A stretch of DNA of 64,000 nucleotides from Pseudonocardia alaniniphila (GCF_022524485.1 NZ_JAKXMK010000009.1:62001-126000), one strand, 5' to 3'. Shown: positions 38,056-47,496, counted from the stretch's first letter. Made by a program: numbers and translations. Notes: a model not told the origin generated them from the sequence alone.

Positions 38056-40857
38056 GTGGCTCCCGTGCAGCTGCCCGGAAGCTCGCCGATGTGGCGGTGC
38101 ACTGCGGAACTGGCCGGCCGTCACACCGAGTGTCAGGTGCTGGACCGGCTGGTGGACGCTGTCCGCGCTGGTGAAAGCCGCGCCCTGGTGATGCACGGCG
38201 AGCCGGGCGTGGGTAAGACGGCTCTGCTGGACTACCTGGCCGGGCACGCATCCGGCTGCAGGGTGGTGCGCGCCGCCGGCGTCCAGTCGGAGATGGAACT
38301 GGCGTTCGCCGGGATGCACCAGTTGTGCGCGCCGATGCTGGATCGGCCGGAGGCGTTGCCGCTGCCGCAGCGAGATGCACTGCGCACCGCGTTCGGCATG
38401 AATGCGGGCCCGGCCCCGGACCGGTTCCTGATCGGTCTGGCTGCACTGAGCCTGCTGTCCCATGTCGCCGAGGAGCAGCCGCTGGTGTGCCTGGTCGATG
38501 ACGAGCAGTGGCTCGACCACGCATCGGCGCAGGTCCTCGCGTTCGTCGCCCGCCGGCTGGGGGCGGAATCGGTTGGCTTCGTCTTCGCTGCCCGGGTACC
38601 GGGCGGGGCCCTGGCGCGGTTGCCGGAGCTGGCGGTCCGGGGTCTGCGGGAGGCCGATGCCCGCGCGCTGCTCGACTCGGTGCTGACCGGGCCGATCGAC
38701 GGGCGGGTGCGGGACCAGATCGTCGCCGAGACGCGGGGCAACCCGTTGGCGCTGCTGGAGCTGCCGCGGGGCTTGACCGTGGCGGAACTTGCCGGCGGGT
38801 TCGGGCTCCCCGGTGCGGTCCCGCTCGAAGGCAGCATCGAGGAGAGCTTCCGACGGCGCGTCAGCGCGCTTCCGGACCGGACCCGGCAGTTGCTGCTGCT
38901 TGCGGCGGCCGACCCGACCGGCGACCCGGCCCTCGTGTGGCGGGCCGTCGGCCGGCTCGGGATCGGTGCCGACGCCGCGGCCCCCGCGGCAGATGCTGGT
39001 CTGGCCGAGTTCGGCACGCGGGTGCGGTTCCGTCACCCGCTGGCCCGCTCGGCGGCCTACCGGTCGGCGTCGACGCAGGACAGGCAACAGGCGCACGGCG
39101 CCTTGGCGGAGGTCACCGATCCGCGGCTCGATCCCGACCGGCGCGCCTGGCACCGGGCGCAGGCATCGCCAGGGCCGGACGAGGACATCGCGGTCGAGCT
39201 CGAACGCTCGGCCGGACGGGCGCAGGCGCGCGGCGGGCTGGCCGCGTCAGCCGCGTTCCTGAGGCAGGCCGCGACGCTGACACTCGACCCTGCGCAACGG
39301 GCCGGGCGGGCGCTGGCCGCCGCGCAGGCCAAGACGCAGGCGGGCGTCTTCGACGTGGCGCGGGACCTGCTGGCCATGGCCGAATCCGGGCCGCTCAGCG
39401 AGGTCCAGCAGGCGAGTGTCGACGTGATGAAGGCCCAGCTCGCGTTCGTCACCAGCCGGGGCAGTGAGGCCGCGGCACTACTGCTGAAGGCAGCCAGGCG
39501 GCTCGAGCCCATCGACGTGGATCTCTCCCGTGCGACCTATCTGGACGCGCTGCTCGCCGCCACCTTCGCCGGCCGGCTGGCCAACCCCGGCGCTGACGTC
39601 GTGGAGGTGGCCCGCGCGGCCGGCGCGGCACCTCCGCCGCGGCGCGACCCGCGTGCCCCCGATCTCCTTCTCGACGGCACGGCGGCGGCCCTTCATACGG
39701 AGTACGCGGCGGGCGTCCCGATCCTGCGGAGGGCCCTGACCCGGTTCGGTGCCGGTATGTCCGTCGACGAGGAACTGCGCCGGATGTTTCTGGCGTGCAT
39801 CACGGCCATGCGGATCTGGGACGACCATCGCTGCGACGTGCTCTCCGCCCGGTACGTCCAGCTCGCGCGCGAGACCGGCACGCTCAGCGAGCTTCCGCTC
39901 GCCCTCACCGCGCGCACGTTCACGCTCCTGCTCGCCGGCGACCTGACCTCCGCGGCGTCGCTGACGGACGAACTGCAGGCGGTCACCGAAGCGACCGGAA
40001 GCGGCCTCGCGCCCTACGGCGCGCTGGGACTCGCTGCGTTGCGCGGCGACGAAGCCGCGGCATCAGCGCTGGTCGAGGCCACCATCGAGGACGTGACCAG
40101 GCGCGGGGAGGGCATCGGGATCACCTTCGCCGAGTGGGCGAACGCCACACTGAACAACGGCCTCGGCCACTACGACAAGGCGGCGGCCGCGGGTCGGCGT
40201 GCCACCGCGTACGACAAGGAGCCTGCCGCGCTGTGCTGGTCCTTGGTCGAGCTGACCGAGGCCGCCGCACGATGCGGGATGACGGAGACCGCCACCGAGG
40301 CCTGCCGCCGGCTCACCGAGATGACCAGTGCCAGTGGCACCGATTGGGCGCTGGGGGCTCAGGCACGGTCGCACGCGCTGGTGAGTGAGGGCACCGCAGC
40401 CGAGCGCCTGTACCGCGAGTCGATCGCCCGGTTCGGCAAGACCCGGCTCCGCGTCGATCGCGCCCGCGCCCACCTCCTTTACGGGGAATGGTTGCGCCGG
40501 GAGCGTCGCCGTGGCGAGGCTCGCGAGCAGCTGCGCACGGCCCTGGGCATGCTCGAGGCGATGGGCGTGGGTGCGTTCGCCGAGCGGGCCAGGCGAGAAC
40601 TGCGGGCCACCGGCGAGACCGCCCACAAGCGCACCCTGATCGAGGGGCATGACGAACTCACGGCCCAGGAGGCCCAGATCGCCCGGCTGGCGCGCGACGG
40701 GCTGTCGAACCCGGAGATCGGCACCCGCCTGTTCATCAGCGCACACACCGTCCAGTACCACTTGCGCAAGGTGTTCGCGAAGCTCGGTATCACCTCGCGC
40801 AGCCAGCTCGACCGCGTTCTGCCGGGGAGCCCGGCCACCGTCCAGCGACCACGCTAG
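38056..40857 (+). CDS. LAL-family LuxR transcriptional regulator, second copy
   Basis: This is an ATP-dependent LuxR activator of about 933 residues, paralogous along its length to the protein at 32254-34971. Walker A is G-E-P-G-V-G-K-T (near residue 49). Walker B is V-C-L-V-D-D-E-Q-W-L-D, where the usual Ala before Gln is Glu. The C-terminal HTH has L-T-A-Q-E-A-Q-I-A-R-L, N-P-E-I-G-T-R-L-F and S-A-H-T-V-Q-Y-H-L-R-K-V-F. The start is GTG 38056 or 38065. It is divergent from the SDR-DUF427-VOC operon, which it may control. Its stop overlaps that of the convergent MerR gene by 3-4 bases. Confidence 0.9.
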   Translation: MAPVQLPGSSPMWRCTAELAGRHTECQVLDRLVDAVRAGESRALVMHGEPGVGKTALLDYLAGHASGCRVVRAAGVQSEMELAFAGMHQLCAPMLDRPEALPLPQRDALRTAFGMNAGPAPDRFLIGLAALSLLSHVAEEQPLVCLVDDEQWLDHASAQVLAFVARRLGAESVGFVFAARVPGGALARLPELAVRGLREADARALLDSVLTGPIDGRVRDQIVAETRGNPLALLELPRGLTVAELAGGFGLPGAVPLEGSIEESFRRRVSALPDRTRQLLLLAAADPTGDPALVWRAVGRLGIGADAAAPAADAGLAEFGTRVRFRHPLARSAAYRSASTQDRQQAHGALAEVTDPRLDPDRRAWHRAQASPGPDEDIAVELERSAGRAQARGGLAASAAFLRQAATLTLDPAQRAGRALAAAQAKTQAGVFDVARDLLAMAESGPLSEVQQASVDVMKAQLAFVTSRGSEAAALLLKAARRLEPIDVDLSRATYLDALLAATFAGRLANPGADVVEVARAAGAAPPPRRDPRAPDLLLDGTAAALHTEYAAGVPILRRALTRFGAGMSVDEELRRMFLACITAMRIWDDHRCDVLSARYVQLARETGTLSELPLALTARTFTLLLAGDLTSAASLTDELQAVTEATGSGLAPYGALGLAALRGDEAAASALVEATIEDVTRRGEGIGITFAEWANATLNNGLGHYDKAAAAGRRATAYDKEPAALCWSLVELTEAAARCGMTETATEACRRLTEMTSASGTDWALGAQARSHALVSEGTAAERLYRESIARFGKTRLRVDRARAHLLYGEWLRRERRRGEAREQLRTALGMLEAMGVGAFAERARRELRATGETAHKRTLIEGHDELTAQEAQIARLARDGLSNPEIGTRLFISAHTVQYHLRKVFAKLGITSRSQLDRVLPGSPATVQRPR

Positions 40858-41570
40858 GTGGCAGTGGAGCTCGACTTCCCCAGTTCGTTCTGGCGGGGCC
40901 ACGCGTCGAGATACCGGTTCAGCGCCGCTGCTGCGGACAGCATCGCTCGCGACCGAGCATTCAGAGCCTGCCGCCGATCGGCCAACGCACGGGTGACCTG
41001 GGCGGGGTCACGAGTATCCCGCAGCTCGTCGAGCAACAACCGGATGTCGGCGATCGAATGCCCGGCCCGTCGAAGCTGGCCGATGAGGTGAGCGTCGCGC
41101 ACATCGCCGGCGACATAAACCCGGTGACCCTGGTGGTCGCGGCAAGGCTGCAACAGCCCGTCTCGTTCCCAGCGGCGCAATGTCGCAGGCTGCAGACCCA
41201 GCTGATGGGCCAGCGGCCCGATCGGGACCGGGGCACCGTCCCACGACTGGACGGTGATGTCTCTCAGGGTGGTTTCGACCGCATCGACGATCGCGCGCGC
41301 CGAGACGAGCGAGGCATGGCTTCGATCGATCAGGTCGAGCGCGTCGTCGAAGCGGTCTGCGTTGACGGCGACCATGATCGCGCGGGCAGCGGGGTGGCCG
41401 TGACCGGGGACCAGGGCCACGAAGGCGGCCAGGGCGAGCGCGTGGCGCTCGGAGTAGCGCCGGTACCCCGACGCGGTTCGCGCGGCCGGCGGCAGCAGAC
41501 CTGCGTCCTCGTAGTTGCGCACCGCTTGAGTCGACAGCCTGTGTGTCCGCGCCAGATCGATCGGCCGCAT
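40854..41570 (-). CDS. Double-domain MerR-family regulator
   Basis: This is a 238-residue regulator with two MerR winged-helix domains in one chain. The first (residues 1-70) reads T-H-R-L-S-T-Q-A-V-R-N-Y-E-D-A-G-L-L-P-P and S-G-Y-R-R-Y. The second (about 112-180) reads G-L-Q-P-A-T-L-R-R-W-E-R-D-G-L-L and G-H-R-V-Y. Ordinary MerR proteins have one such domain plus a coiled coil. It is divergent from the erythromycin-esterase-like gene; the interval contains TCAATTGA (41636-41643) and TTCAA repeats that could be operators. A drug-responsive switch for that gene is the natural inference. Confidence 0.85.
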   Translation of the reverse strand: MRPIDLARTHRLSTQAVRNYEDAGLLPPAARTASGYRRYSERHALALAAFVALVPGHGHPAARAIMVAVNADRFDDALDLIDRSHASLVSARAIVDAVETTLRDITVQSWDGAPVPIGPLAHQLGLQPATLRRWERDGLLQPCRDHQGHRVYVAGDVRDAHLIGQLRRAGHSIADIRLLLDELRDTRDPAQVTRALADRRQALNARSRAMLSAAAALNRYLDAWPRQNELGKSSSTAT

Positions 41571-41702
41571 CCGCCTGCCTTACCGTCCGATTGAAGGTTT
41601 CTTCGCGCTCACCTGCCGCTAGCGCTTCTGAAGTTTCAATTGATTGTTCAACGATACGGTTGAGCTGGTCAACGCGCTCACCGACAGACTGGAAGGCCCC
41701 GC

Positions 41703-42980
41703 ATGACCAGCGCCGTCCCCACCCCCGTGATCAGCGCCGACAGCGCCGACCATCAGACGCTCGGCGACGCCATCGCCGCAGAGATCACCCACCTGCCGCA
41801 CCGGCCACGACTGCTCGGGTTCGGTGAGCCCATGCACAGCGAGGACGAGTTCCCCCGACTCCGCAACACCGTCTTCGCCGCCCTCGTCGAGCAGGCAGGC
41901 TTCACGTCGATCGCACTCGAAACCAGCGCCTGGCACGGTCGTATCGTCGACGCCTACATCAGAGGGGGCGACGGCGTCGAGGACGACATCATGGCCGCCG
42001 GCTTCACCCACGGATTCGGCGAATTCCCCGCCAACCGAATGCTGATCCGGTGGATGCGCGAGCAGAACCGACTCCGCCCGAAGGCCGCGCACCTACGGTT
42101 CGCGGGTTTCGATGCTCCCACCGAGATGACCGAAGCACCCAGCCCGCGCGCGGCGCTCCGGGTGCTGCACGACTTCCTGCGCACTCGCGCCGGCAGCGAA
42201 CTCGACCTCCCACCGTGGGACACCATCGACCTGCTGCTCGGCCCCGACGAGCCCTGGATCGAACCAGCCGCAGCGATGGAACCCGCCCGCTCGATCGGCA
42301 CCGACCCCCGGGTCCCTGCCCTGCGCGCGATCACCGACGACCTGCGCTGGACCCTCACGAGCGAGATCCCTCGCCTGCGCCGCGAGACCGGCCCCGACGA
42401 CCTCGAGGACGCCCTCCTCGCGGGCCGCACCGCCGCAGGCCTGCTCGCCTATCACAGGGCCATGGCACGAGACACCGACCACCGCTGGCAACGCCTCGCC
42501 GCCATCCGCGACACGATGATGGCCGAGAACCTCCACGCCATCGCCGACCGTGGCCCGACCCTCGTGTCCGCCCACAACGAGCACCTGCGAACCGGAACCA
42601 GCTCGATGTCGTTCGGCCCGATGACGCTGCGGTGGCAAACCGCCGGCGCACACCTCGCCGACCGCCTCGGCAACGGCTACCGCGTGATTGCCTGCGCGCT
42701 GGGCGAAGCCACCCACCACGACATCCCGGAGCCGGCGCCGGACACCATCGAAGGCGACCTTCACCACGGCCTGCCGCCCGGGAACCATCTCCTGTCCGCG
42801 CCCGCGCTACAGCCTCTCCGACAGCGGCGCACGACACGCCGCAGCCCGAACTTCCGGTACGTCCCGATCGACGACACCTTTCTCGGTCAGATCGATCAGG
42901 TCCTGTTCCTGCGCACTATCACGCCCGTGGCTCGGGCTCCGCGGGCCGCTGTCGAAGAGCCGACGTCGCCGCGGCGATGA
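41703..42980 (+). CDS. Erythromycin-esterase-family protein
   Basis: This is a 425-residue protein of the Ere superfamily, whose best-known members open the macrolide lactone ring; many relatives have other or unknown substrates. The opening G-F-G-E-P-M-H-S-E-D-E-F (near residue 40) and S-A-H-N-E-H-L (near 290) carry the His/Glu residues of the active site. T-S-I-A-L-E-T is also conserved. No signal peptide. It is divergent from the double-MerR regulator. The 3' end overlaps the convergent MFS gene by 62 bases, and its last ~20 residues look like read-through. Whether it hydrolyses macrolides cannot be told from sequence. Confidence 0.82.
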   Translation: MTSAVPTPVISADSADHQTLGDAIAAEITHLPHRPRLLGFGEPMHSEDEFPRLRNTVFAALVEQAGFTSIALETSAWHGRIVDAYIRGGDGVEDDIMAAGFTHGFGEFPANRMLIRWMREQNRLRPKAAHLRFAGFDAPTEMTEAPSPRAALRVLHDFLRTRAGSELDLPPWDTIDLLLGPDEPWIEPAAAMEPARSIGTDPRVPALRAITDDLRWTLTSEIPRLRRETGPDDLEDALLAGRTAAGLLAYHRAMARDTDHRWQRLAAIRDTMMAENLHAIADRGPTLVSAHNEHLRTGTSSMSFGPMTLRWQTAGAHLADRLGNGYRVIACALGEATHHDIPEPAPDTIEGDLHHGLPPGNHLLSAPALQPLRQRRTTRRSPNFRYVPIDDTFLGQIDQVLFLRTITPVARAPRAAVEEPTSPRR

Positions 42981-44106
42981 CGGCACCGCCGATCATCAGG
43001 GCGGACGGGCCGAGCTGGTGTGCAGTCAGCTCGGAGAAGACGAGCGGCGCCGCGAAGCCGACGTAGGTGAGCGCGTAGAAGAACGCGTTGACCGCGGCCC
43101 GGTCGTCGGGGTGGGCAAGGTCCTCGACCCGCCTGAGGCCGGAGACCAGGAGCAGTCCGTACGCACCGCCGAGCGCGATCGCGATCGGTGCGATCAGCCA
43201 CACGACGTGCACCTCGAACGCCGCTGCTGCGATCAGGAGGCCGACGGCGGTCAGGACCAATCCCGTGCGGCGGGCCAGGCCAGGGCGTTGTCGTTCCATG
43301 TGTTTGGCCAGGGGTTGGATCGCGACGCCGGCCCCGAGGGTCAGCCCCGCCGCGGTGCCGCTGACCACCACGCCGTAGCCGGGGACGGTGAGGATGCTCG
43401 GGGCGATCGCGAAGGCGGTGCTTGCAGTGCCGAACACCCAGGGGGCCGTGGCCGGGGTGGTGCGCAGAAACGCGGGGGAGAGCAAGGTTGCGCGGATCTC
43501 GGCGCGGCGGCTGGACGCTCGAGTCCGAGTCACTCCGGGCTCGTCCGGAACGTTCCACACCGCCAGCAGCGCGATCACTGTGAGGACGACGTGCACCGAG
43601 TACGGCGTGAGCTCCGGCAGCGGCGCCCACTGGGCGATCACCCCGGTGACCAGCGGCCCGAAGCCGAAGCCGATCGAGAGGGCGATGGTGGAGCGCCGCG
43701 CGCCGGCGCCCGGCCCGTCGTGGTGGGAGAGTTCGGCGATCCACGCGCTGCCAGGAGCGAGGGCGGCACCGGAGGCGACGCCGGAGACGAATCGTCCCGC
43801 CAGCAGTAGCCAGGAGCTCTCCGAGCCGGCGGCCAGCAGCAGCGTTCCGACACCGGCGAGCACCACGGCGAGTCGCAGCGGCAGGCGTCGGTCCACGCGG
43901 TCTGCGAGGGCCGCGCCGACCAGCAGGGCCGGAATCAGTCCGAGCGCGTAGGTGGCGAACGCCAGCGAGACGAACGTGTCGGGCAGGTGTGAGGTGCTGC
44001 GATAGACGAGCAGGAGCGAGGAGAACTGGTTCGCACCCCAGCCGACGGCGAGCATCGCGACGGCGACGCGCATCCACGGCGCCGGTCGTCCCGGACCTGA
44101 TCCCAT
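42919..44106 (-). CDS. MFS transporter
   Basis: This is a 12-helix major facilitator protein of 395 residues. Motif A after helix 2 reads G-A-A-L-A-D-R-V-D-R-R, and W-G-A-N-Q-F-S-S-L-L-L-V-Y lies in the first helix. It resembles small-molecule efflux or uptake permeases; substrate unknown. The start ATG 44106 is followed on the other side by the inverted repeat at 44118-44141 and the divergent CGNR regulator, a typical regulator-transporter pair. It converges on and overlaps the esterase-like gene. Confidence 0.87.
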   Translation of the reverse strand: MGSGPGRPAPWMRVAVAMLAVGWGANQFSSLLLVYRSTSHLPDTFVSLAFATYALGLIPALLVGAALADRVDRRLPLRLAVVLAGVGTLLLAAGSESSWLLLAGRFVSGVASGAALAPGSAWIAELSHHDGPGAGARRSTIALSIGFGFGPLVTGVIAQWAPLPELTPYSVHVVLTVIALLAVWNVPDEPGVTRTRASSRRAEIRATLLSPAFLRTTPATAPWVFGTASTAFAIAPSILTVPGYGVVVSGTAAGLTLGAGVAIQPLAKHMERQRPGLARRTGLVLTAVGLLIAAAAFEVHVVWLIAPIAIALGGAYGLLLVSGLRRVEDLAHPDDRAAVNAFFYALTYVGFAAPLVFSELTAHQLGPSALMIGGAVIAAATSALRQRPAEPEPRA

Positions 44107-44117
44107 GGGCGCTAGGT

Positions 44118-44141
44118 TAGTAACCCTCGGCGGGGTTACTA
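44118..44141. promoter_or_regulatory. Perfect inverted-repeat operator between MFS and CGNR genes
   Basis: TAGTAACCC (44118-44126) and GGGTTACTA (44133-44141) form a perfect 9-bp inverted repeat around TCGGCG. It ends 7 bases before the CGNR start and 11 bases before the MFS start, so it must overlap both promoters. Binding by the CGNR protein is the simplest reading. Confidence 0.75.
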
Positions 44142-44148
44142 TCGTGAC

Positions 44149-44760
44149 ATGGCTCCCAGGACGCGCGTCACCGCAGCCCTGCGGGCTCAACGGTTCGACG
44201 CGGGTTCGCTCGCACTGAACCTCATCGCAACGGTCGGGCGTCGCGGCAGCCGGCGGATCGAACGGCTTCCCGACACGGCGTCGCTGCGCTCGTGGTGCCG
44301 GACCTCCCGGCTCGACCTGGACGAGGGCGTCGACGACGCTGAGCTTCTCGAGCGGATCCGCCACCTGCGGGAGCAGGCTTACGCGCTGACCCGAGCCGTC
44401 ATCCGTGCAGAGGGAGTGGATGAGCGCGACCTGGAGGCGATCAACACGGTTGCACGATTCCCCACGCCCGCCCCGTGTCTCGTTGCTGTGGCCGGCGAAG
44501 TCGGGTTCGCGCCGGTGCGTCTGTCCATCGAGGCTGTGCTCTCCGCCATCGCACGGGATTTTGCGCACGTGCTCGGCAGCCCGGAGCTTCGCGCTCGCCT
44601 CCATGAATGCCATTCCGAAGAATGCCGGATGATTTTCCTGGCGCCCGTCGGGCGAGAACAGCGGTGGTGCTCGAAGGCGCAATGCGGGAATCGTGCCAAA
44701 GTTGCTGCCCACCGCGCCCGCGCCGCCCAGATGCGCCAGGATCCGCCGCAGGCGCGGTGA
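44149..44760 (+). CDS. CGNR zinc-finger transcriptional regulator (ABATE domain)
   Basis: This is a 203-residue regulator. The N-terminal stress-sensing ABATE-like domain has G-S-L-A-L-N-L-I-A-T-V. The C-terminal zinc finger has C-H-S-E-E-C then W-C-S-K-A-Q-C-G-N-R (about residues 154-183), giving the family name. The basic tail A-A-H-R-A-R-A-A-Q follows the finger. It starts immediately after the inverted repeat, with almost no leader. It probably controls the divergent MFS gene. A 304-bp segment including the finger and the region past its stop is duplicated at 47973-48276. Confidence 0.87.
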   Translation: MAPRTRVTAALRAQRFDAGSLALNLIATVGRRGSRRIERLPDTASLRSWCRTSRLDLDEGVDDAELLERIRHLREQAYALTRAVIRAEGVDERDLEAINTVARFPTPAPCLVAVAGEVGFAPVRLSIEAVLSAIARDFAHVLGSPELRARLHECHSEECRMIFLAPVGREQRWCSKAQCGNRAKVAAHRARAAQMRQDPPQAR

Positions 44761-44823
44761 ATGCGGTGCCCCCGTCAGACCTGCGTGGCCGGCCAGGATC
44801 GAATGCTGTCGGCGACCGTGGGG
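44520..44823. repeat. Source copy of a 304-bp duplication
   Basis: This segment spans the 3' end of the CGNR gene and the 3' end of the convergent HExxH gene. It recurs in the same orientation at 47973-48276 with about a dozen mismatches and no gaps that I could find. Here both genes are intact, so this is the original. Confidence 0.85.
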
Positions 44824-45629
44824 TCCATCTCCTCGAGCACGCCGACGATCTGCTCGTCGGAGAGCATCGGGCCGTGCAGCGTGGAGCTGATGAGCTCCAG
44901 CGCGCTGGCCCCGCACTCCTCCCAGAGATGCTTGGCAAGTACCTGCAGGCCGAACTCGAACCAGACATAGTTCGTGCCATCGGCGTCCGCCTCGGTTGCG
45001 GACTCGTGCATCCGGTGAAGGTCGGTGATCGGCCATCGAGTCGGCGACGTGTGCCAGATGACGTCGAACACCGTCTCCAGCGTCGGAAGGGACTCGGGCT
45101 CGCATTCGCAGATGTAGCCGTGCAGCCCCACGTTCGCGAAGAGTTCGACGAACCACAGAAGGCGCGGGGTGTTGCCCCAGAACGTCTCCGATCCCGGCCC
45201 CCACTCGTCCAGCCACGCCGGGTTGTCCGCAAGGTGGGTGATCTCGTGGGCGACCACCAGGTCGGCGAACGCGCCGAGGTCCGGCGGCGTGCCGTAGACG
45301 TCGTGGAGCCGCTTCTGTGAGGCGTCGGAGAGGTCCGGCCAGACCCTGTTCGTCATCGTGGGCCAGATGTCGCTGGGTTCCTGGCCCATGACGATCTGTC
45401 TGCGTGACGTGTGCGGGAGTCCGTACTGCGGTATGAGCGCGATGCGACGCCAGTCCTGACGACCGAGCACGAACAGGGGCGGCGTGGGCGGCATCTCGAG
45501 ATAGGAACTCAGCCACGCTATCGCCCGGTCGCAGCGGGCCGCCACGGACCGTGCCCTGGGGGACCCACCCCTGCTCGAGAACACCGGAAATGGGAAGTCC
45601 TCGATGATTTCCAGGTCGGCTGTCTCCAT
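44775..45629 (-). CDS. HExxH putative metallopeptidase-like protein
   Basis: This is a soluble 284-residue protein that I cannot place in a named family. The zinc-protease-type motif is H128-E129-I-T-H132 in V-V-A-H-E-I-T-H-L-A-D-N-P. A later acidic stretch W-F-V-E-L-F-A-N could give the third ligand, as in gluzincins. Many tryptophans and a long acidic middle are present. The start is ATG 45629, with GAGGTGG directly upstream. It is convergent with the CGNR gene (14 bases between stops). No signal peptide, so any protease role is cytoplasmic. The end of this gene is included in the duplication at 47973-48276. Confidence 0.7.
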   Translation of the reverse strand: METADLEIIEDFPFPVFSSRGGSPRARSVAARCDRAIAWLSSYLEMPPTPPLFVLGRQDWRRIALIPQYGLPHTSRRQIVMGQEPSDIWPTMTNRVWPDLSDASQKRLHDVYGTPPDLGAFADLVVAHEITHLADNPAWLDEWGPGSETFWGNTPRLLWFVELFANVGLHGYICECEPESLPTLETVFDVIWHTSPTRWPITDLHRMHESATEADADGTNYVWFEFGLQVLAKHLWEECGASALELISSTLHGPMLSDEQIVGVLEEMDPTVADSIRSWPATQV

Positions 45630-45827
45630 GTCCACCTCACAACCCGCGATCGGTCGGATACCTGTGACTGTCGCACGATCCTTCATGGCCGGTCGCGGTA
45701 TTGCAACAGAATCACGATCTGCAGGGAAGGCATCGAATTTCCGCATAGTGACGGTGCTCATTCGGATATGTCGAGCGGTGCACCATCGTCGTACGGTGGA
45801 AACTCATGGGCTCGAAAGAGCAAGCAC

Positions 45828-47483
45828 ATGACTGATCCGCTGCTGCTGCGACCGAGTGTCGTCCTGGCGCGGAAGTACCGAGATCTGGGGCTGTGGCGGG
45901 ACGAGTCCCCACCCGCCGACCTGCGGCGGTGGGCCCGCGAGACCCCGGACGCCATCGCCATCACCGCCGCGCGGGGCGATTCCGGGATCCTGCACGTGAC
46001 ATACGCCGAGTACGCCGAGCAGGTGGAGCGGTTCACCGCTGCCCTCCGCGAGCTCGGTGTCGGCCCGGGCCAGGCGGTCGCGATCCAGTTGCCCAACTGG
46101 TGGCAGGTCAATGCGCTCGTGCTGGGTTGTGCCCGCCTCGGCGCGGCCGCGGCGACGATCGCTCCGTCCGTCCGGCCGCGCGAGCTGCAACGGATGCTGG
46201 CGCGGCTCGGCTCGCCGGTGTGCGTCACGGTCGACCGCTGGGCGGGCTTCGACCATGCGGCCGCCGTGGCCGAGATCGCCCGGCAGCTCCCGCAACTGCG
46301 TCACCAGGTCGTTCTCGGCGAACACGTCGGCAACGGCCAGGTCGACCTGGAGACGTTGCTCGAGCAATGCTCGTCCGCTGCCCGCGACGGCGACGTCGAC
46401 ACCAGCGCCGAGGACCCCGACAGCGTCGGCATCGTGCTGTTCACTTCCGGCACCACGGGTAAGCCGAAGGGCGTTCTGCTCACCCACAACCAGTGGTACG
46501 CGGGCCTGTCGCAGACGGCTCTTCGCGACGGCGTCACCTCCGCCGACGTGACGTTCACGCCGCACGTGCTGACGCACGCCGCCGGCCTGGCCTACGGCAA
46601 CTTGCTGCCGTTGCAGACCGGGGGCCGGGCGGTCATGACCGACTCCTGGCAGAACGAGTCGGGCACGTCGCTGGTCGAGGCGGCCGGTGTGACCTACTTC
46701 TGCGGGCATCCCAACTACGTGTCCGCCCTGGTCTCCGAAGCGAACAAGCGGAACACCGGGCTTCCCGCGCTGCGGGTCATCGTTGCTGGTGGGGGCTCGA
46801 TCCCGGTGAAGCTCGGGACGGACGTCCACGACGCCTTCGGGGTCGTCATGCAGGGTGGGTGGGCGATGACCGAGGTGGCGGCCGCGGTCCGTACCGACCC
46901 GAAGCTGGACCCGCCGGACTGGTCCGCGCACAGTGACGGGCGCCCGAGTCCCGCTCTGGAGATCGACCTGCGCAGCGCCGGGGGTGAGATCTCCCGTGAG
47001 CGGCCTGCCGAGCTCTTCGTTCGCGGCGCGGGAGTCGCGCTGGCCACCATCGACCGGGAATCCGGCGACGTCGTCGTGCTCGGCGAGCACGACGAGGGCT
47101 GGTACGACACCGGCGATCTGGTGGTGCCCGACGGCCGCGGTGGGATCCGGGTCGTCGGACGTGCCGTGGACCGGATCGGCGTCGGCTGGATGATCCCGGC
47201 GGCCGACGTGGAGGACGCGCTGCGGGGCCACCCCGACATCGACGACGCCGCGCTGGTCGGTTACGGCGAGAACAGCGACAAGCCGTGCGCGGTCGTCGTG
47301 GCCCGTGGCGCGCTGACCATCGAACAGGTCCGCGACTACCTGGATGCGATCACCATGACCGAGTGGTACCAACCCACCCGCCTCGAGCGGGTGCGCGCGC
47401 TGCCCCGCACCAGCACCGGGAAGGTGCAGAAGGACCTGCTGCGCCGATGGCTGCGCGGCGAGGCCGACCTCCCCCAGAGCTGA
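45828..47483 (+). CDS. Class I adenylate-forming enzyme (acyl-CoA or acyl-AMP ligase)
   Basis: This is an ANL-superfamily ligase of 551 residues that activates a carboxylic acid as acyl-AMP and normally passes it to CoA. The P-loop-like motif is L-F-T-S-G-T-T-G-K-P-K-G. The core has Q-G-G-W-A-M-T-E and the hinge motif is Y-D-T-G-D-L. The C-terminal lysine loop is T-S-T-G-K-V-Q-K-D-L-L-R. N-terminal features (L-P-N-W-W-Q) match the medium-chain and cyclohexanecarboxylate-type ligases. It is divergent from the HExxH gene, with about 200 bases between. No acyl carrier or pathway partner adjoins it, so its substrate is open. Confidence 0.88.
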   Translation: MTDPLLLRPSVVLARKYRDLGLWRDESPPADLRRWARETPDAIAITAARGDSGILHVTYAEYAEQVERFTAALRELGVGPGQAVAIQLPNWWQVNALVLGCARLGAAAATIAPSVRPRELQRMLARLGSPVCVTVDRWAGFDHAAAVAEIARQLPQLRHQVVLGEHVGNGQVDLETLLEQCSSAARDGDVDTSAEDPDSVGIVLFTSGTTGKPKGVLLTHNQWYAGLSQTALRDGVTSADVTFTPHVLTHAAGLAYGNLLPLQTGGRAVMTDSWQNESGTSLVEAAGVTYFCGHPNYVSALVSEANKRNTGLPALRVIVAGGGSIPVKLGTDVHDAFGVVMQGGWAMTEVAAAVRTDPKLDPPDWSAHSDGRPSPALEIDLRSAGGEISRERPAELFVRGAGVALATIDRESGDVVVLGEHDEGWYDTGDLVVPDGRGGIRVVGRAVDRIGVGWMIPAADVEDALRGHPDIDDAALVGYGENSDKPCAVVVARGALTIEQVRDYLDAITMTEWYQPTRLERVRALPRTSTGKVQKDLLRRWLRGEADLPQS

Positions 47484-47496
47484 GACGGTGGGTTCG

